Program-made: the position numbers and the translations under genes
Source of the DNA: Leptospira ryugenii
GTDB lineage: Bacteria > Spirochaetota > Leptospiria > Leptospirales > Leptospiraceae
Direction: 5' to 3'
DNA: 64,000 nucleotides
Assembly (NCBI RefSeq): GCF_003114855.1
Contig: NZ_BFBB01000008.1
Span: forward strand, 496,001-560,000
The notes under the pieces: model-generated
Databases searched by the model: none
What the model was told of the DNA's origin: nothing
What the model saw: the letters and a program-made list of their open reading frames with translations, nothing else
In this document: positions 18,823-27,403 of the stretch, piece by piece
Layout of the letters: the number at the start of each line of letters is the position of its first letter
Position numbering within the stretch: position 1 is the first letter of the stretch

Positions 18823-18867
18823 TGATTTTTGATTTCAGAATCCTTTCCCTTTCCAGAATGGGAGAGA

Positions 18868-20370
18868 ATGGCACTCCCGAACACTATCCTTACGTACCGA
18901 AATTTCTTTCGAAAACTGAAATCCTTTCAAGATATCACATCTTTACTCCATTGGGATTCTGAGGTAACGATGCCAAAAGAGGGAAGCGAATATCGCTCCC
19001 AACAAATTGCCGACATAAGCCAATTGACCCACGATTGGTTAACGGGTGAAGAATACCAAACATTGATCCAAGAGGCGGAGAAGTCGATTTCGAGTCTAGA
19101 TCCCTCGCAAAGGAGTAGATGGCAAAGAGAGTTTGCCATCCTAGCCGAAGAAAGAGATAAGGCCAAAAAACTTCCTTCAGAATTTGTAGCAGAGTTTGCA
19201 CAAGAGACCAACAAGGCGCATGGAGTTTGGGCAGAAGCAAGAAAGAATGCAAAGTTTTCTGATTTTGCATCTACCTTAGAGAAAATTGTATCACTCTCGA
19301 AGAGACAAGCAGATTATATTGGTTATACGAGCACAGCCTACGATGCACTTTTGGATGGATATGAAAAAGGAGCGAAGACAGAAGAGATCGCAAAACTATT
19401 TGATCGCTTAAAGAAAGATCTCATTCCCATTGTTGCCTCAGCCAAATCTTTTCCCTCACCACTTTCAAAACCAATACCAGCTGCTCTGCAAGAATCATTT
19501 TGCAAAGATCTCCCTAGTCTTCTAGGTCTGTCCCGTGGTGAAAGTCGTTTGGATACTAGCCACCATCCTTTTTCTACTAGTTTAGGAAAATATGATAAAC
19601 GTATCACGACCCGTTATTCTGAATCCGATCCACTTTCCTCCATCTTCGGAGTTCTTCATGAGACTGGCCACTCACTGTATGAAGCAGGATTGTCACGAAT
19701 TGAAGATTGGCCGAACCCAATCGCAGAATTTTGTTCCTTAGGGATGCACGAATCACAAAGCCGTTTATGGGAAAACCAAGTTGGCAGAAGTCGATCCTTT
19801 TGGGAGTTTATTTACCCCAAGGTAATGAATGACTTTCAATTGAATGAAAACGAAATTACATTTCAGAGTTTATATCAATATATAAACAGTACCCAAAAGA
19901 GTAAAATTCGAGTTGAGGCAGACCAGGTAACGTACAATTTGCACATCATTTTGCGATTTGAGATAGAAAGTGATCTGATCAATGAAAAAATTAAAGTCAA
20001 AGATTTACCAGAGATTTGGAATTCGAAAATAAAAGAGTATCTAGGGCTCAAAATTGAAAATGATGCGGAAGGTGTACTGCAAGATATTCATTGGTCAATG
20101 GGGGCATTCGGGTACTTTCCAACCTATACATTAGGAAACATTTTTTCCGCTCAGCTTTTTTCTAAGTTTGAAAGTGAAAATCCTGATTATAATGAGGCAT
20201 TTTCAAAAAGAGGAGATTTTAGTTCTCTATTAGATTGGCTTCGTAAAAAAATCCATCTGAGAGGAAAGGAATTGGATGCGCAAGATCTCATCAAGGAAGC
20301 TACAGGTGAGTTGCCAGATGCAAAACATCTCATTCAATATTTAAAAACAAAAGTGGCAGAAGTAGGATAA
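18868..20370 (+). CDS. M32 family metallocarboxypeptidase
   Basis: About 500 residues from ATG 18868, which has the ribosome binding site GGGAGA just upstream; ATG 18829 would be longer without such a site. M32 (thermostable carboxypeptidase 1, Taq type) signatures are intact: DPLSSIFGVLHETGHSLYEAG with zinc ligands H264 and H268 and catalytic E265, the third-ligand segment LGMHESQSRLWEN, and the later RVEADQVTYNLHI and DIHWSMGAFGYFPTY. The N-terminal HWDSEVTMP motif is also typical. It removes C-terminal residues from peptides in the cytoplasm. Followed 7 bases later by a small FliG-like gene. Confidence 0.94.
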   Translation: MALPNTILTYRNFFRKLKSFQDITSLLHWDSEVTMPKEGSEYRSQQIADISQLTHDWLTGEEYQTLIQEAEKSISSLDPSQRSRWQREFAILAEERDKAKKLPSEFVAEFAQETNKAHGVWAEARKNAKFSDFASTLEKIVSLSKRQADYIGYTSTAYDALLDGYEKGAKTEEIAKLFDRLKKDLIPIVASAKSFPSPLSKPIPAALQESFCKDLPSLLGLSRGESRLDTSHHPFSTSLGKYDKRITTRYSESDPLSSIFGVLHETGHSLYEAGLSRIEDWPNPIAEFCSLGMHESQSRLWENQVGRSRSFWEFIYPKVMNDFQLNENEITFQSLYQYINSTQKSKIRVEADQVTYNLHIILRFEIESDLINEKIKVKDLPEIWNSKIKEYLGLKIENDAEGVLQDIHWSMGAFGYFPTYTLGNIFSAQLFSKFESENPDYNEAFSKRGDFSSLLDWLRKKIHLRGKELDAQDLIKEATGELPDAKHLIQYLKTKVAEVG

Positions 20371-20377
20371 TCAAAAT

Positions 20378-20707
20378 ATGTCAGGCTCGGAATCTCACAT
20401 CGAAAAAATCGAACAACTCTCCTATTTTGACAATAGAGCTTTGTATTATTTATGTTTGGAAACCCCACCGCAAACATTGGCCTTAGCCTTTTTGGAACTA
20501 GATTCTAAGATTAGCGGATCTATGTTAGGTGTTTTGGACATCAAACGAAGGAAATACGTACACGAAATGATGGCTTTGCAAAAAGATGCACCAAAAGAAG
20601 CAAAACAATCCGCAGCTGAAGGACTACTCATCATTGCGGACGGTCTCATTACGAGAAATCTTATCCAGAAGAAAGGACAATTTTTTTATGGAACTTTGCG
20701 AGATTGA
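20378..20707 (+). CDS. Stand-alone FliG-like domain protein
   Basis: 109 residues. The pattern resembles one FliG armadillo-type domain: I-E-Q-L-S-Y-F-D-N-R-A-L-Y, then TLALAFLELDSKISGSMLG, DIKRRKYVHEMMAL and a final helix IADGLITRNLIQKKGQ, matching in order the FliG segments 'L..ld...l', 'LALALKGAS..V...IL', 'R....L.EDM' and the last helix ending near G. FliG is the motor switch protein of flagella; a single free-standing copy would be too short for that job and could bind FliG partners or be unrelated to motility. It follows the M32 gene by 7 bases (AGGATAA ribosome binding site) and its end overlaps the convergent DUF423 gene by 22 bases. Confidence 0.6.
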   Translation: MSGSESHIEKIEQLSYFDNRALYYLCLETPPQTLALAFLELDSKISGSMLGVLDIKRRKYVHEMMALQKDAPKEAKQSAAEGLLIIADGLITRNLIQKKGQFFYGTLRD

Positions 20708-21087
20708 ATACTCGCAAAGAGAATGAAAGCCCATCCTACCAAAAAACATACTCCTCCGAAAGGAGTAATGGCACCTAATATTTTGATACCAGTGATTGCT
20801 AAGGCATAGAGACTAAATGAAAAGAAAACTATGCCAATCAGAAAGAAACCACTTGCCCATTTCCAAATTCGATTGTCGGTGAATTCAGAAAAGTAAATAG
20901 CGATCAGGCTCATGATTGTATGGTAAAAGTGGTATTTGTTACCCGTTTCAAAAATTACCATCCTCTCGGGTGGAATGATACCTTTTAAAGCATGTGCTCC
21001 GAAAGCACCAATGGCAACTGCTAAAAAACCACTGATTCCTATCATAACAAGATATAGTTTAGATGATTGCTGGTTGACAAGTTTCAT
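20686..21087 (-). CDS. DUF423 family inner-membrane protein
   Basis: 133 residues with four hydrophobic helices. Signatures of DUF423 (YgdD/YwdK) are present: GISGFLAVAIGAFGAHALKG near the N-terminus, the YHFYHTIMSLIA helix, and ITPFGGVCFLVGWAFILFAS at the C-terminus. Function of the family is not known. Divergent from the zinc-ribbon gene at 21108. Confidence 0.88.
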   Translation of the reverse strand: MKLVNQQSSKLYLVMIGISGFLAVAIGAFGAHALKGIIPPERMVIFETGNKYHFYHTIMSLIAIYFSEFTDNRIWKWASGFFLIGIVFFSFSLYALAITGIKILGAITPFGGVCFLVGWAFILFASIQSRKVP

Positions 21088-21107
21088 AAATTACCTTTCT
21101 TTCAATT

Positions 21108-21443
21108 ATGGGCCAAGAGAATCAGGGAAACAATTCAAAATTCATTCGAGTTTGGAAGCAGATTGATGGAGACCTGATCCGAAAGCATCTACTCTATATA
21201 GATGATTTGTACGGAACCTGCGGCAATTGTAAACGATTGGGACTCAATTACCTGAAGGATAAATCTTGCCCTCAGTGTGGCATAACATTCAAATATTTGG
21301 CAACAAAGTTAACCAATCCTGCAGAGATTGGTAAGATACTTTCACGCATCCAAAAAGAAAATCTGGACCTTACGCTAATAGAGAGGGATGACTTTGAGAA
21401 ATCCAGCGCTCGCGATGCCGTAAAGGATCTTTTTAAAACCTAA
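21108..21443 (+). CDS. Small zinc-ribbon protein
   Basis: 111 residues, cytoplasmic. Two CxxC pairs (TCGNCKRLG and SCPQCGITF) spaced by ~18 residues form a probable zinc ribbon; the rest is charged helix. No recognised family. The 3' end overlaps the convergent exported-protein gene by 11 bases. Confidence 0.68.
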   Translation: MGQENQGNNSKFIRVWKQIDGDLIRKHLLYIDDLYGTCGNCKRLGLNYLKDKSCPQCGITFKYLATKLTNPAEIGKILSRIQKENLDLTLIERDDFEKSSARDAVKDLFKT

Positions 21444-22158
21444 ACGACCAATTAAATTGTGCTGCTTTGTTGTGGGCACTTGTGTCTTCCCAAGCATCAA
21501 ACGCACGTATGGTTCTTGAAACTGCTAATGCAGTGAAGATTCCTACAGCGTTCGGGCTATCCCAGACGTTTCCTGGACCCTTTTGGTTGGCTAAATTGTC
21601 CCAAATGTTTTTATTTGGAAGATTGGACTCTGCGTAATAATATGCTCCACCAACCAAAATTAAATCTGTTAAAAAATATATTGCCATACTCACAAAGGTA
21701 TCTCTCCCGCTAAAGAGAGGTGAGTTCCATGAATTGTATCCTACCGATGCCATAGGAGTGACTAAATTCAATCCTTGGGAGATAATATGTGATTTTGTAC
21801 CGAGCTTTACAGCTCCGGGACCTGGATCTTTTTGTAAAAGCTCTTGTTCAAAGATTTGTTTCCACATTCGTTCTTGCCCGGTGCGCGGAGATTCAACTCT
21901 CAAGATGGAATCTGGAGATGTTTTACTTACCTTTCCTATGTAAATGTTAAAGTCAAAAGGATTGCTCCAGCGATTGCGATAACGATACACAAAGCCGCGC
22001 GTTTTTTCTTCGGAGTAGAAGTCAGGATCCAGCTTATTTAAAATAGCAAGTAGTTTCACGTTTAAATCTTCTGGTGAACCTTGGACTTCTATGGTCTCGC
22101 CTGCCGAGACCAGTGATGGAAAAAGAAAAAATAAGATGATACAGAATTTCCAGATCAC
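21433..22158 (-). CDS. Exported protein of unknown function
   Basis: 241 residues from GTG 22158. A signal peptide ends near SLVSAG. Later there is a hydrophobic segment (FVSMAIYFLTDLILVGGAYYYAE), so the protein may be membrane-associated. The C-terminus ends QFNWSFRF with alternating polarity and a final F, as seen in outer-membrane or membrane-associated beta proteins. The first four bases overlap the stop of the upstream CPBP protease gene (GTGA), so the pair is coupled. Confidence 0.65.
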   Translation of the reverse strand: MIWKFCIILFFLFPSLVSAGETIEVQGSPEDLNVKLLAILNKLDPDFYSEEKTRGFVYRYRNRWSNPFDFNIYIGKVSKTSPDSILRVESPRTGQERMWKQIFEQELLQKDPGPGAVKLGTKSHIISQGLNLVTPMASVGYNSWNSPLFSGRDTFVSMAIYFLTDLILVGGAYYYAESNLPNKNIWDNLANQKGPGNVWDSPNAVGIFTALAVSRTIRAFDAWEDTSAHNKAAQFNWSFRF

Positions 22159-23048
22159 AGAGATTCACCTCTAAAGTAAGCAATGAGCAGACCTAAGCTG
22201 TTGTATGTTGCGTGGCAGGCAATCGGTACCCAGATATTCTTATGCTTCAAGTACAAAAAACCAAAAAATAAACCCACAAATGTAATGAGAAACGGAACTA
22301 CAACAGATGTTCCAATACCAAAATGTAAAAACCCAAATAACAGGGAAATGATGAGAAGTCCTTCTTGGCCATAGCCTTTATCGATAAAACTTTTCAAAAG
22401 ATAACCACGGAAAAACAATTCTTCCAAAATCCCAGTCATGATACCAACAGTGTAAATGGACCAAGCGAGAAGATTGGCATTTCCTTGCAGTTCGTGGAAT
22501 AGTTTGGCAGGGAAAAGTCCGGGATTGGCCTCAATGCCTAAGGACTTGATCAGAACCCCAACGAGCAAAATAATAAAAAATATCAGTAATCCGTTTTTGA
22601 TTCCGGTGGAGAGATTTTGAAAGGAAAGTTCATCACTTAAATCACAAAGGTCGTACTTTAAAATTTTTTTCAAAATTAGGTAAGCCAAACCAACATAGGA
22701 AAGTCCCCAGAACAGAGATTGGAGGAAGAGAAAGTATAATTTGTCTTTGAGCATAATATCATAAAAGCGCTCAAAACTTTTTTCGGGATTAGCCTTTACC
22801 TCTGCAAGGTATTCATTCTCAATTCCTTCGATAGCCTTTCGCACTTTGCTGAATGATTCTTTGAAAGATACGTCTGGGTTGGCTGCATCTTCATTCAAAC
22901 TTTCCGTGAGTTCTTCTGGTATTCTGTCGTTCAAATTGACGGAGTGTATGAATTGCTGGTAGATAAGGGTGAACGTAAAATTCGCAATGAAAATCATGCC
23001 CAAGGCAAAAGTTGTCAGGCGAAAAATCTCAAAAAAACGAGAATTCAT
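22155..23048 (-). CDS. CPBP family intramembrane glutamic protease
   Basis: 297 residues with about seven hydrophobic helices. The CPBP (CAAX/Abi) catalytic motifs are present: GILEELFFRGYLL (the EExxxR motif), LLFGFLHFG (FxxxH) and the final ACHATYNSLG (HxxxN). These proteases cut within membranes; bacterial members vary in role (maturation of peptides, bacteriocin immunity, signalling). An N-terminal soluble part of ~70 residues (PEELTESLNEDAANPD) lies after the first helix. Coupled to the exported protein gene downstream. Confidence 0.87.
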   Translation of the reverse strand: MNSRFFEIFRLTTFALGMIFIANFTFTLIYQQFIHSVNLNDRIPEELTESLNEDAANPDVSFKESFSKVRKAIEGIENEYLAEVKANPEKSFERFYDIMLKDKLYFLFLQSLFWGLSYVGLAYLILKKILKYDLCDLSDELSFQNLSTGIKNGLLIFFIILLVGVLIKSLGIEANPGLFPAKLFHELQGNANLLAWSIYTVGIMTGILEELFFRGYLLKSFIDKGYGQEGLLIISLLFGFLHFGIGTSVVVPFLITFVGLFFGFLYLKHKNIWVPIACHATYNSLGLLIAYFRGESL

Positions 23049-23116
23049 CTACTTCCCATGCTTGCCAGTCCCATAATGTCGTCATCGTTTTTTTGGACCC
23101 ATCCGACAATGAAAAG

Positions 23117-24022
23117 GTGAGAGAGCTGTTTTCCTTATTCATTTTAAAATGGATCTTTTTGGTTGTTGTTTACATTTATGGGGAACTATCTGCGAGTCCT
23201 TTGGTCCTCGCCAATCTGGAATACTCCAACCCAGCCCTCAAAGAACTCAGAGCAGATATCAAGGAAAACCTGCGCATTTCAAAGTCGGGCGGAGCTTCTG
23301 AGAGAATCATTCCGTTAAAGTACTACCAATATAAAGTCAAAAAAACAGATCAGTTTTTCCAGATCATGGCAAGGACCCAGATGGATATGGAAACTCTATC
23401 CTCGGTAAATGAATTGAGTTCGCCTCACGATTTGGTGCCTGGGATGGTCTTAGAAATTCCCAACATGCGTGGCGTTTTTCATCCTGAGATAACTGACAGC
23501 TCACAAGACACAAAACTTAGATTAGCTGAGAAATATAAATACGATCCCGAACTAATGCAATATGACTCAAATAGAGAGAAGTGGTTTTTTCCTGGGCTTG
23601 TTATGGGAAAAACTGAAAAATCATTCTTCTATGGATTTGGATTTTCAGTGCCATTAGAAGACTTTGCCATGAGCTCATCTTTTGGAAAACGATTGGATCC
23701 GTTTACAAAAAAAGTAACGTTTCATGGAGGCATTGATTTAGCGGCTGCTATTGGAACACCTGTGTACGCTTCACAAGATGGAACTATACAATTTGCCAAC
23801 ATCCAAGGTGGGTATGGAAATTTAATCGTTGTAAAACATATCATGGGTTATGAAACCAGATACGGTCACCTTTCAAAATTTTTAGTGAAAGAAGGAGAGA
23901 AAGTAAAAAAGGGACAAATCATCGGTGAAGTAGGCATCACAGGTAGAACGACCGGTCCACATTTGCACTTTGAAATTCGCAGAAATTCGAAACGACAAAG
24001 ACCATTTTTTCAAGCTCACTAA
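23117..24022 (+). CDS. LysM and M23 peptidase domain protein (LytM-like)
   Basis: About 301 residues from GTG 23117, which gives a normal signal segment (RELFSLFILKWIFLVVVYIY); TTG 23093 is also possible, and the frame is open further upstream over the start of the divergent CPBP gene. A LysM-like domain (YKVKKTDQFFQIMARTQM ... LVPGMVLEIPN) binds peptidoglycan. The M23 domain has its zinc ligands: HGGIDLA (H, D) and GPHLHFE (H), plus YGHLSKF. M23 enzymes cut peptide crosslinks; with all ligands kept it should be active. C-terminus is slightly short after the HLHFE motif. Confidence 0.88.
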   Translation: MRELFSLFILKWIFLVVVYIYGELSASPLVLANLEYSNPALKELRADIKENLRISKSGGASERIIPLKYYQYKVKKTDQFFQIMARTQMDMETLSSVNELSSPHDLVPGMVLEIPNMRGVFHPEITDSSQDTKLRLAEKYKYDPELMQYDSNREKWFFPGLVMGKTEKSFFYGFGFSVPLEDFAMSSSFGKRLDPFTKKVTFHGGIDLAAAIGTPVYASQDGTIQFANIQGGYGNLIVVKHIMGYETRYGHLSKFLVKEGEKVKKGQIIGEVGITGRTTGPHLHFEIRRNSKRQRPFFQAH

Positions 24023-24067
24023 TAAAAACGTTTTCCAATCTAATTCTAAAATCATAATTTTGTCTCT

Positions 24068-25243
24068 ATGGACTTTGAAATTCCTAAAGAAGTAGAGACA
24101 ATTCGTAAAAGTATTCGTGAATTCATTCATGAACATGTAATCCCTTTAGAAAAATTTTATGATTATGAAAAAGGTAGAATGCCAGAGGCACTTAACCAAG
24201 AAGCGCGTGCTAAAGTAAAGGCATCTGGTTTTTGGACGCCTCACCTTCCCAAATCGGAAGGTGGCTTAGGACTAGACTTAATTGGAACTTGTATCATCTT
24301 TTCTGAAATTGGAAGGTCACCTATTGCACCTTACATTTTCAATTGTGATGCGCCAGATGAAGGAAATATGCACCTACTCTCTTTGGCAGCTACTGAAAAG
24401 CAAAAAGAACTTATCTTACATCCTCTTATCAAGGGCGAATTACGGACTGCCTTTGCCATGACAGAACCTTCGCCCGGTGCTGGATCGGATCCTTCCCTTC
24501 TACAGACAAATGCAGAGAAGGTCGGCGATAAATATATTCTTAATGGTCATAAGTGGTATTGTACTGGAGCGAATGGTGCAAAGTATTTGATTGTTATGGC
24601 AAAGGTAAATGGAAGCTTTCGGAAAACTACAATGTTCCTTGTTCCCACCGATGCTAAAGGGTATAAAATGGTTCGTGAAATTGAGCTAATGGGTTCACAC
24701 GGTCCAGGTGGACACTGTGAACTTACCTTTGAAAATGTGGAAGTACCAGAGGATATGGTTTTGGGAAGAATAGGAGAAGGATTCCGTCTTTCACAAGAAA
24801 GATTAGGCCCAGCTCGTTTAACCCATTGTATGCGTTGGACAGGTATGGCTCGAAGAGCTCTTCTGATCGCCAGGGAATACGCAAAGGAACGTGAAGTGTT
24901 CTCTGCAAAAATAGCCGAGCACCAAGGCATTCAGTGGATGTTTGCTGAATGTGCGACAGCAATTGAAATGGGCTTTTTATTAACTTTGAAATCTGCTTGG
25001 ATGCTACAAAAGGGACTTGATGCAAGACAGGAAACTTCTATGGCGAAGTGGAAAGTTAGCGAGGCACTTTGCAATACCATAGATACTGCGATACAGATAT
25101 GCGGTGGGAAAGGATATTCTAGGGATTTGCCATTGGAGCTATTTTATAGAGATGCTCGTGCAGCACGGATAGCGGATGGACCTTCCGAGGTACATAAGAT
25201 GGTAATCGGCCGAAACTTCATTTCAAATAAATGGGAATTCTAG
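24068..25243 (+). CDS. Acyl-CoA dehydrogenase, ACAD10/11-like
   Basis: 391 residues, full length for the family. FAD and substrate features include [16 protein letters not shown], the [13 protein letters not shown] region, [26 protein letters not shown] and the [34 protein letters not shown]-terminal region. In that last motif the DGPSEVH form is typical of the ACAD10/ACAD11 branch rather than short-chain dehydrogenases. The next gene, 3 bases downstream, encodes an APH-fold kinase, as in the fused ACAD10/11 proteins of animals. Inferred role: oxidation or phosphate elimination on a phosphorylated hydroxyacyl-CoA. Confidence 0.9.
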   Translation: MDFEIPKEVETIRKSIREFIHEHVIPLEKFYDYEKGRMPEALNQEARAKVKASGFWTPHLPKSEGGLGLDLIGTCIIFSEIGRSPIAPYIFNCDAPDEGNMHLLSLAATEKQKELILHPLIKGELRTAFAMTEPSPGAGSDPSLLQTNAEKVGDKYILNGHKWYCTGANGAKYLIVMAKVNGSFRKTTMFLVPTDAKGYKMVREIELMGSHGPGGHCELTFENVEVPEDMVLGRIGEGFRLSQERLGPARLTHCMRWTGMARRALLIAREYAKEREVFSAKIAEHQGIQWMFAECATAIEMGFLLTLKSAWMLQKGLDARQETSMAKWKVSEALCNTIDTAIQICGGKGYSRDLPLELFYRDARAARIADGPSEVHKMVIGRNFISNKWEF

Positions 25244-25246
25244 GAA

Positions 25247-26290
25247 ATGGAATCTGAAAAATTTGTTTCGAACCTTGAAGAACATTTGAAGTCCGTTTGG
25301 CAAAAGGATGTAAAGATACTAAATGTCCTCCATTTAAGTGGCGGTGCGTGCCAAGATAATTATGCTCTATCCCTACAAACAAAAAAAGGAGATCAACTTG
25401 AAATCAAAGAGGTAGTGCTACGAACAGACAAAGCCGCTTCGCTTCTCTCATCTTTATCCAAAAAAGATGAGTTTCAAGTTGCCGAATTGTTATTCAAAGC
25501 TGGAGTGAAAACTCCGGAGCCTATCCTACTAGAAGAGTCCAGCGAATTGATTGGTACACCATTTTTTTTAATGGAAAAGATAGGAGGTAGAGCAACAGGT
25601 AGATACATCACAAAAGACTCTGAGTTGAACCATTACCGAAAAAATGGAATGGTCAATGACCTTGCCTCCAACTTAGCAAAGTTACATGGTATCCTCCCTG
25701 AATCAGTTACAAATGACGATTTGAATCAAAAATTAAAGTTCCAAGCTAAGGAAAAATATATTCTCTCATGTATTCATGAACTTAGAAATTCTTTGGATCA
25801 ATTGCCTGAAGCGCATCCTGCTATTGAGTTGGTATTAAATTGGATGGAAAGCCACCAACCTACTATCGATCAAATTGTATTGGTCCACGGAGATTTTAGG
25901 ACTGGAAATTTTATGATCAATCCAAATGGTCTACAAGGTATTTTGGATTTTGAGTTTGCACATTGGGGCGATAGGCATGAGGACATTGCTTGGCTTTGTA
26001 TGCGTGATTGGAGATTTGGAAAATTAAATAAAGAAGTAGGCGGATTTGGAGATCGCATCGATTTTTATGAAGCTTATGAAACAGAATCAAAAATCAAAGT
26101 AGACCCTAAAAAGGTAACATATTGGGAAATTATGGGCAATATCCGTTGGGCGATAGGTTCGGCACAACAAGCAGAACGTCATCTTTCCGGTAAAGATAAA
26201 GGAATAGAATTGGCTGCTATTGGTAGAAGAACTGCCGAAATGGAATGGGAAGCGATGAGATTAATTGAGGACCTTGAAAATGCAATATAG
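25247..26290 (+). CDS. APH-fold phosphotransferase (ACAD11-type acyl-CoA kinase)
   Basis: 347 residues. Aminoglycoside-phosphotransferase fold with nucleotide loop region GGACQDNY, the catalytic Brenner motif VLVHGDFRTGNFM (H214, D216, N near 221) and the metal-binding ILDFEFAHWGDRHED. The C-terminal segment (YWEIMGNIRWAIGSAQQAERHL) is typical of the branch linked to ACAD10/11. In animals the fused kinase phosphorylates the 4-hydroxy group of 4-hydroxyacyl-CoAs. Here kinase and dehydrogenase are separate genes 3 bases apart. Antibiotic resistance is not implied. Overlaps the next gene by 11 bases. Confidence 0.88.
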   Translation: MESEKFVSNLEEHLKSVWQKDVKILNVLHLSGGACQDNYALSLQTKKGDQLEIKEVVLRTDKAASLLSSLSKKDEFQVAELLFKAGVKTPEPILLEESSELIGTPFFLMEKIGGRATGRYITKDSELNHYRKNGMVNDLASNLAKLHGILPESVTNDDLNQKLKFQAKEKYILSCIHELRNSLDQLPEAHPAIELVLNWMESHQPTIDQIVLVHGDFRTGNFMINPNGLQGILDFEFAHWGDRHEDIAWLCMRDWRFGKLNKEVGGFGDRIDFYEAYETESKIKVDPKKVTYWEIMGNIRWAIGSAQQAERHLSGKDKGIELAAIGRRTAEMEWEAMRLIEDLENAI

Positions 26291-26687
26291 ACCAAACGCA
26301 AAAGATTTATTAATAGCGATCCAAGATTTTCTGATGAAAGATTTACTCCCTAAATTAGAAAATGAAGAACTTTTATCTTATAAAGCTCTTGTTAGTTGGA
26401 ATATGCTCGGAGTTATTTCTCGGGAATGGGAAAAAGAAGAATCCTTCGTAGATTCCGAAATTCAATCCCTAACAAGTCTTTCTGAATTACAAAGTGAACT
26501 CATAAAATTAGAATCTAATAGTATGGGAAATATAGAGAAATCTCGTTTTCTTTCGGAACAATATGCCCATCTAGCCAAATTGATTCGTGAAAAAAAAATA
26601 GATGATTGCCATTCAGAAATTTGGAAAATTACAAAAAATCATTTAAAAAACAATTTATCCATTTCAAATCCCAGGTTTGGTATCTAA
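26280..26687 (+). CDS. DUF6285-like protein
   Basis: 135 residues from ATG 26280, which overlaps the kinase stop by 11 bases. The start RPNAKDLLIAIQDFLMKDLL followed by a helical body with VSWNMLGVISREWEKEE matches the DUF6285 pattern (RP-x-A-x-x-LL-x-A-V-x-x-FL ... L), a small helical family that commonly sits beside ACAD/APH pairs. Function unknown; an accessory or stabilising subunit is inference. Confidence 0.72.
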   Translation: MQYRPNAKDLLIAIQDFLMKDLLPKLENEELLSYKALVSWNMLGVISREWEKEESFVDSEIQSLTSLSELQSELIKLESNSMGNIEKSRFLSEQYAHLAKLIREKKIDDCHSEIWKITKNHLKNNLSISNPRFGI

Positions 26688-27397
26688 TGTCCTATCTTTA
26701 TTTAGTAAGACATGGCCAAGCTGATCGACTTGGAAAAGACTATGATCAACTAACACAACTTGGATATACTCAAGCAGAAAATCTAGGTGCCTATTTTTTG
26801 AGACAAAACATAGAATTTGACTCCACGTTTACTGGCTCACTTAGAAGGCAAAAGCAAACATGTGAAGGCATACTTTCAGTCCTCACGAAAGAAGGGTTTT
26901 GTGTACCTCAGTCAATTGAAAATCCGAATTGGGATGAATTTGATTCACGTATGTGGTTATCTATCGCAGCAAAAATAAGAAATGTAGATACAGACTTTGC
27001 TGCTACCTACGAAAAATATAAATCAGCTTGGGAAAATCAAGATGAACTAACTAGAGACTACTTTCAAGTATTGATCCAGAAAGTTTTACGAGATTGGGTT
27101 CTTGGTACTTGGGGAAAGGTGGAACCATATACATTCCCAGAGTATGTATCTAGGATTCAATCCGCATTGGAGGCAATTCCTAGGGACTGTAAAAGCACCC
27201 TCATTGTTACTTCCAGTACTCCGGTCGCCATCGCGATGGGTTTAGCTACTGGAATCGCCTATGAGAGATTTCCAATCTTTATGAAGTACATTCTGAACTC
27301 TTCATTGAGTGTTTTTAAGAGAGAGGGAAACAATTGGGAGCCAGTCAGCTTCAATAGCACTCCTCATTTAGCACCAGATCAAATCACAATCGTCTGA
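26687..27397 (+). CDS. Histidine phosphatase family protein
   Basis: 236 residues from ATG 26687, overlapping the DUF6285 stop by one base (TAATG). Begins SYLYLVRHGQADRLG with the catalytic RHG motif; second-half catalytic region is TLIVTSSTPVAIAMG, where the usual second His (GH) is replaced by S-T, so the canonical second histidine seems absent. This could make it a weak phosphatase or a protein that keeps only binding. It ends the four-gene operon; a role in removing the phosphate from the kinase product is an attractive guess. Confidence 0.82.
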   Translation: MSYLYLVRHGQADRLGKDYDQLTQLGYTQAENLGAYFLRQNIEFDSTFTGSLRRQKQTCEGILSVLTKEGFCVPQSIENPNWDEFDSRMWLSIAAKIRNVDTDFAATYEKYKSAWENQDELTRDYFQVLIQKVLRDWVLGTWGKVEPYTFPEYVSRIQSALEAIPRDCKSTLIVTSSTPVAIAMGLATGIAYERFPIFMKYILNSSLSVFKREGNNWEPVSFNSTPHLAPDQITIV

Positions 27398-27403
27398 AAC
27401 AGT

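Noticed and set aside
18461..18962. Three overlapping plus-strand reading frames between the kinase and the M32 gene
   Set aside because: They run across tRNA-Gly and the GC-rich hairpin segment, show no family pattern, and one merges with the M32 upstream region; they are chance frames.
25247..26290. Aminoglycoside resistance gene
   Set aside because: The APH fold is shared, but its place in an ACAD operon and the ACAD11-type C-terminal region point to acyl-CoA metabolism.
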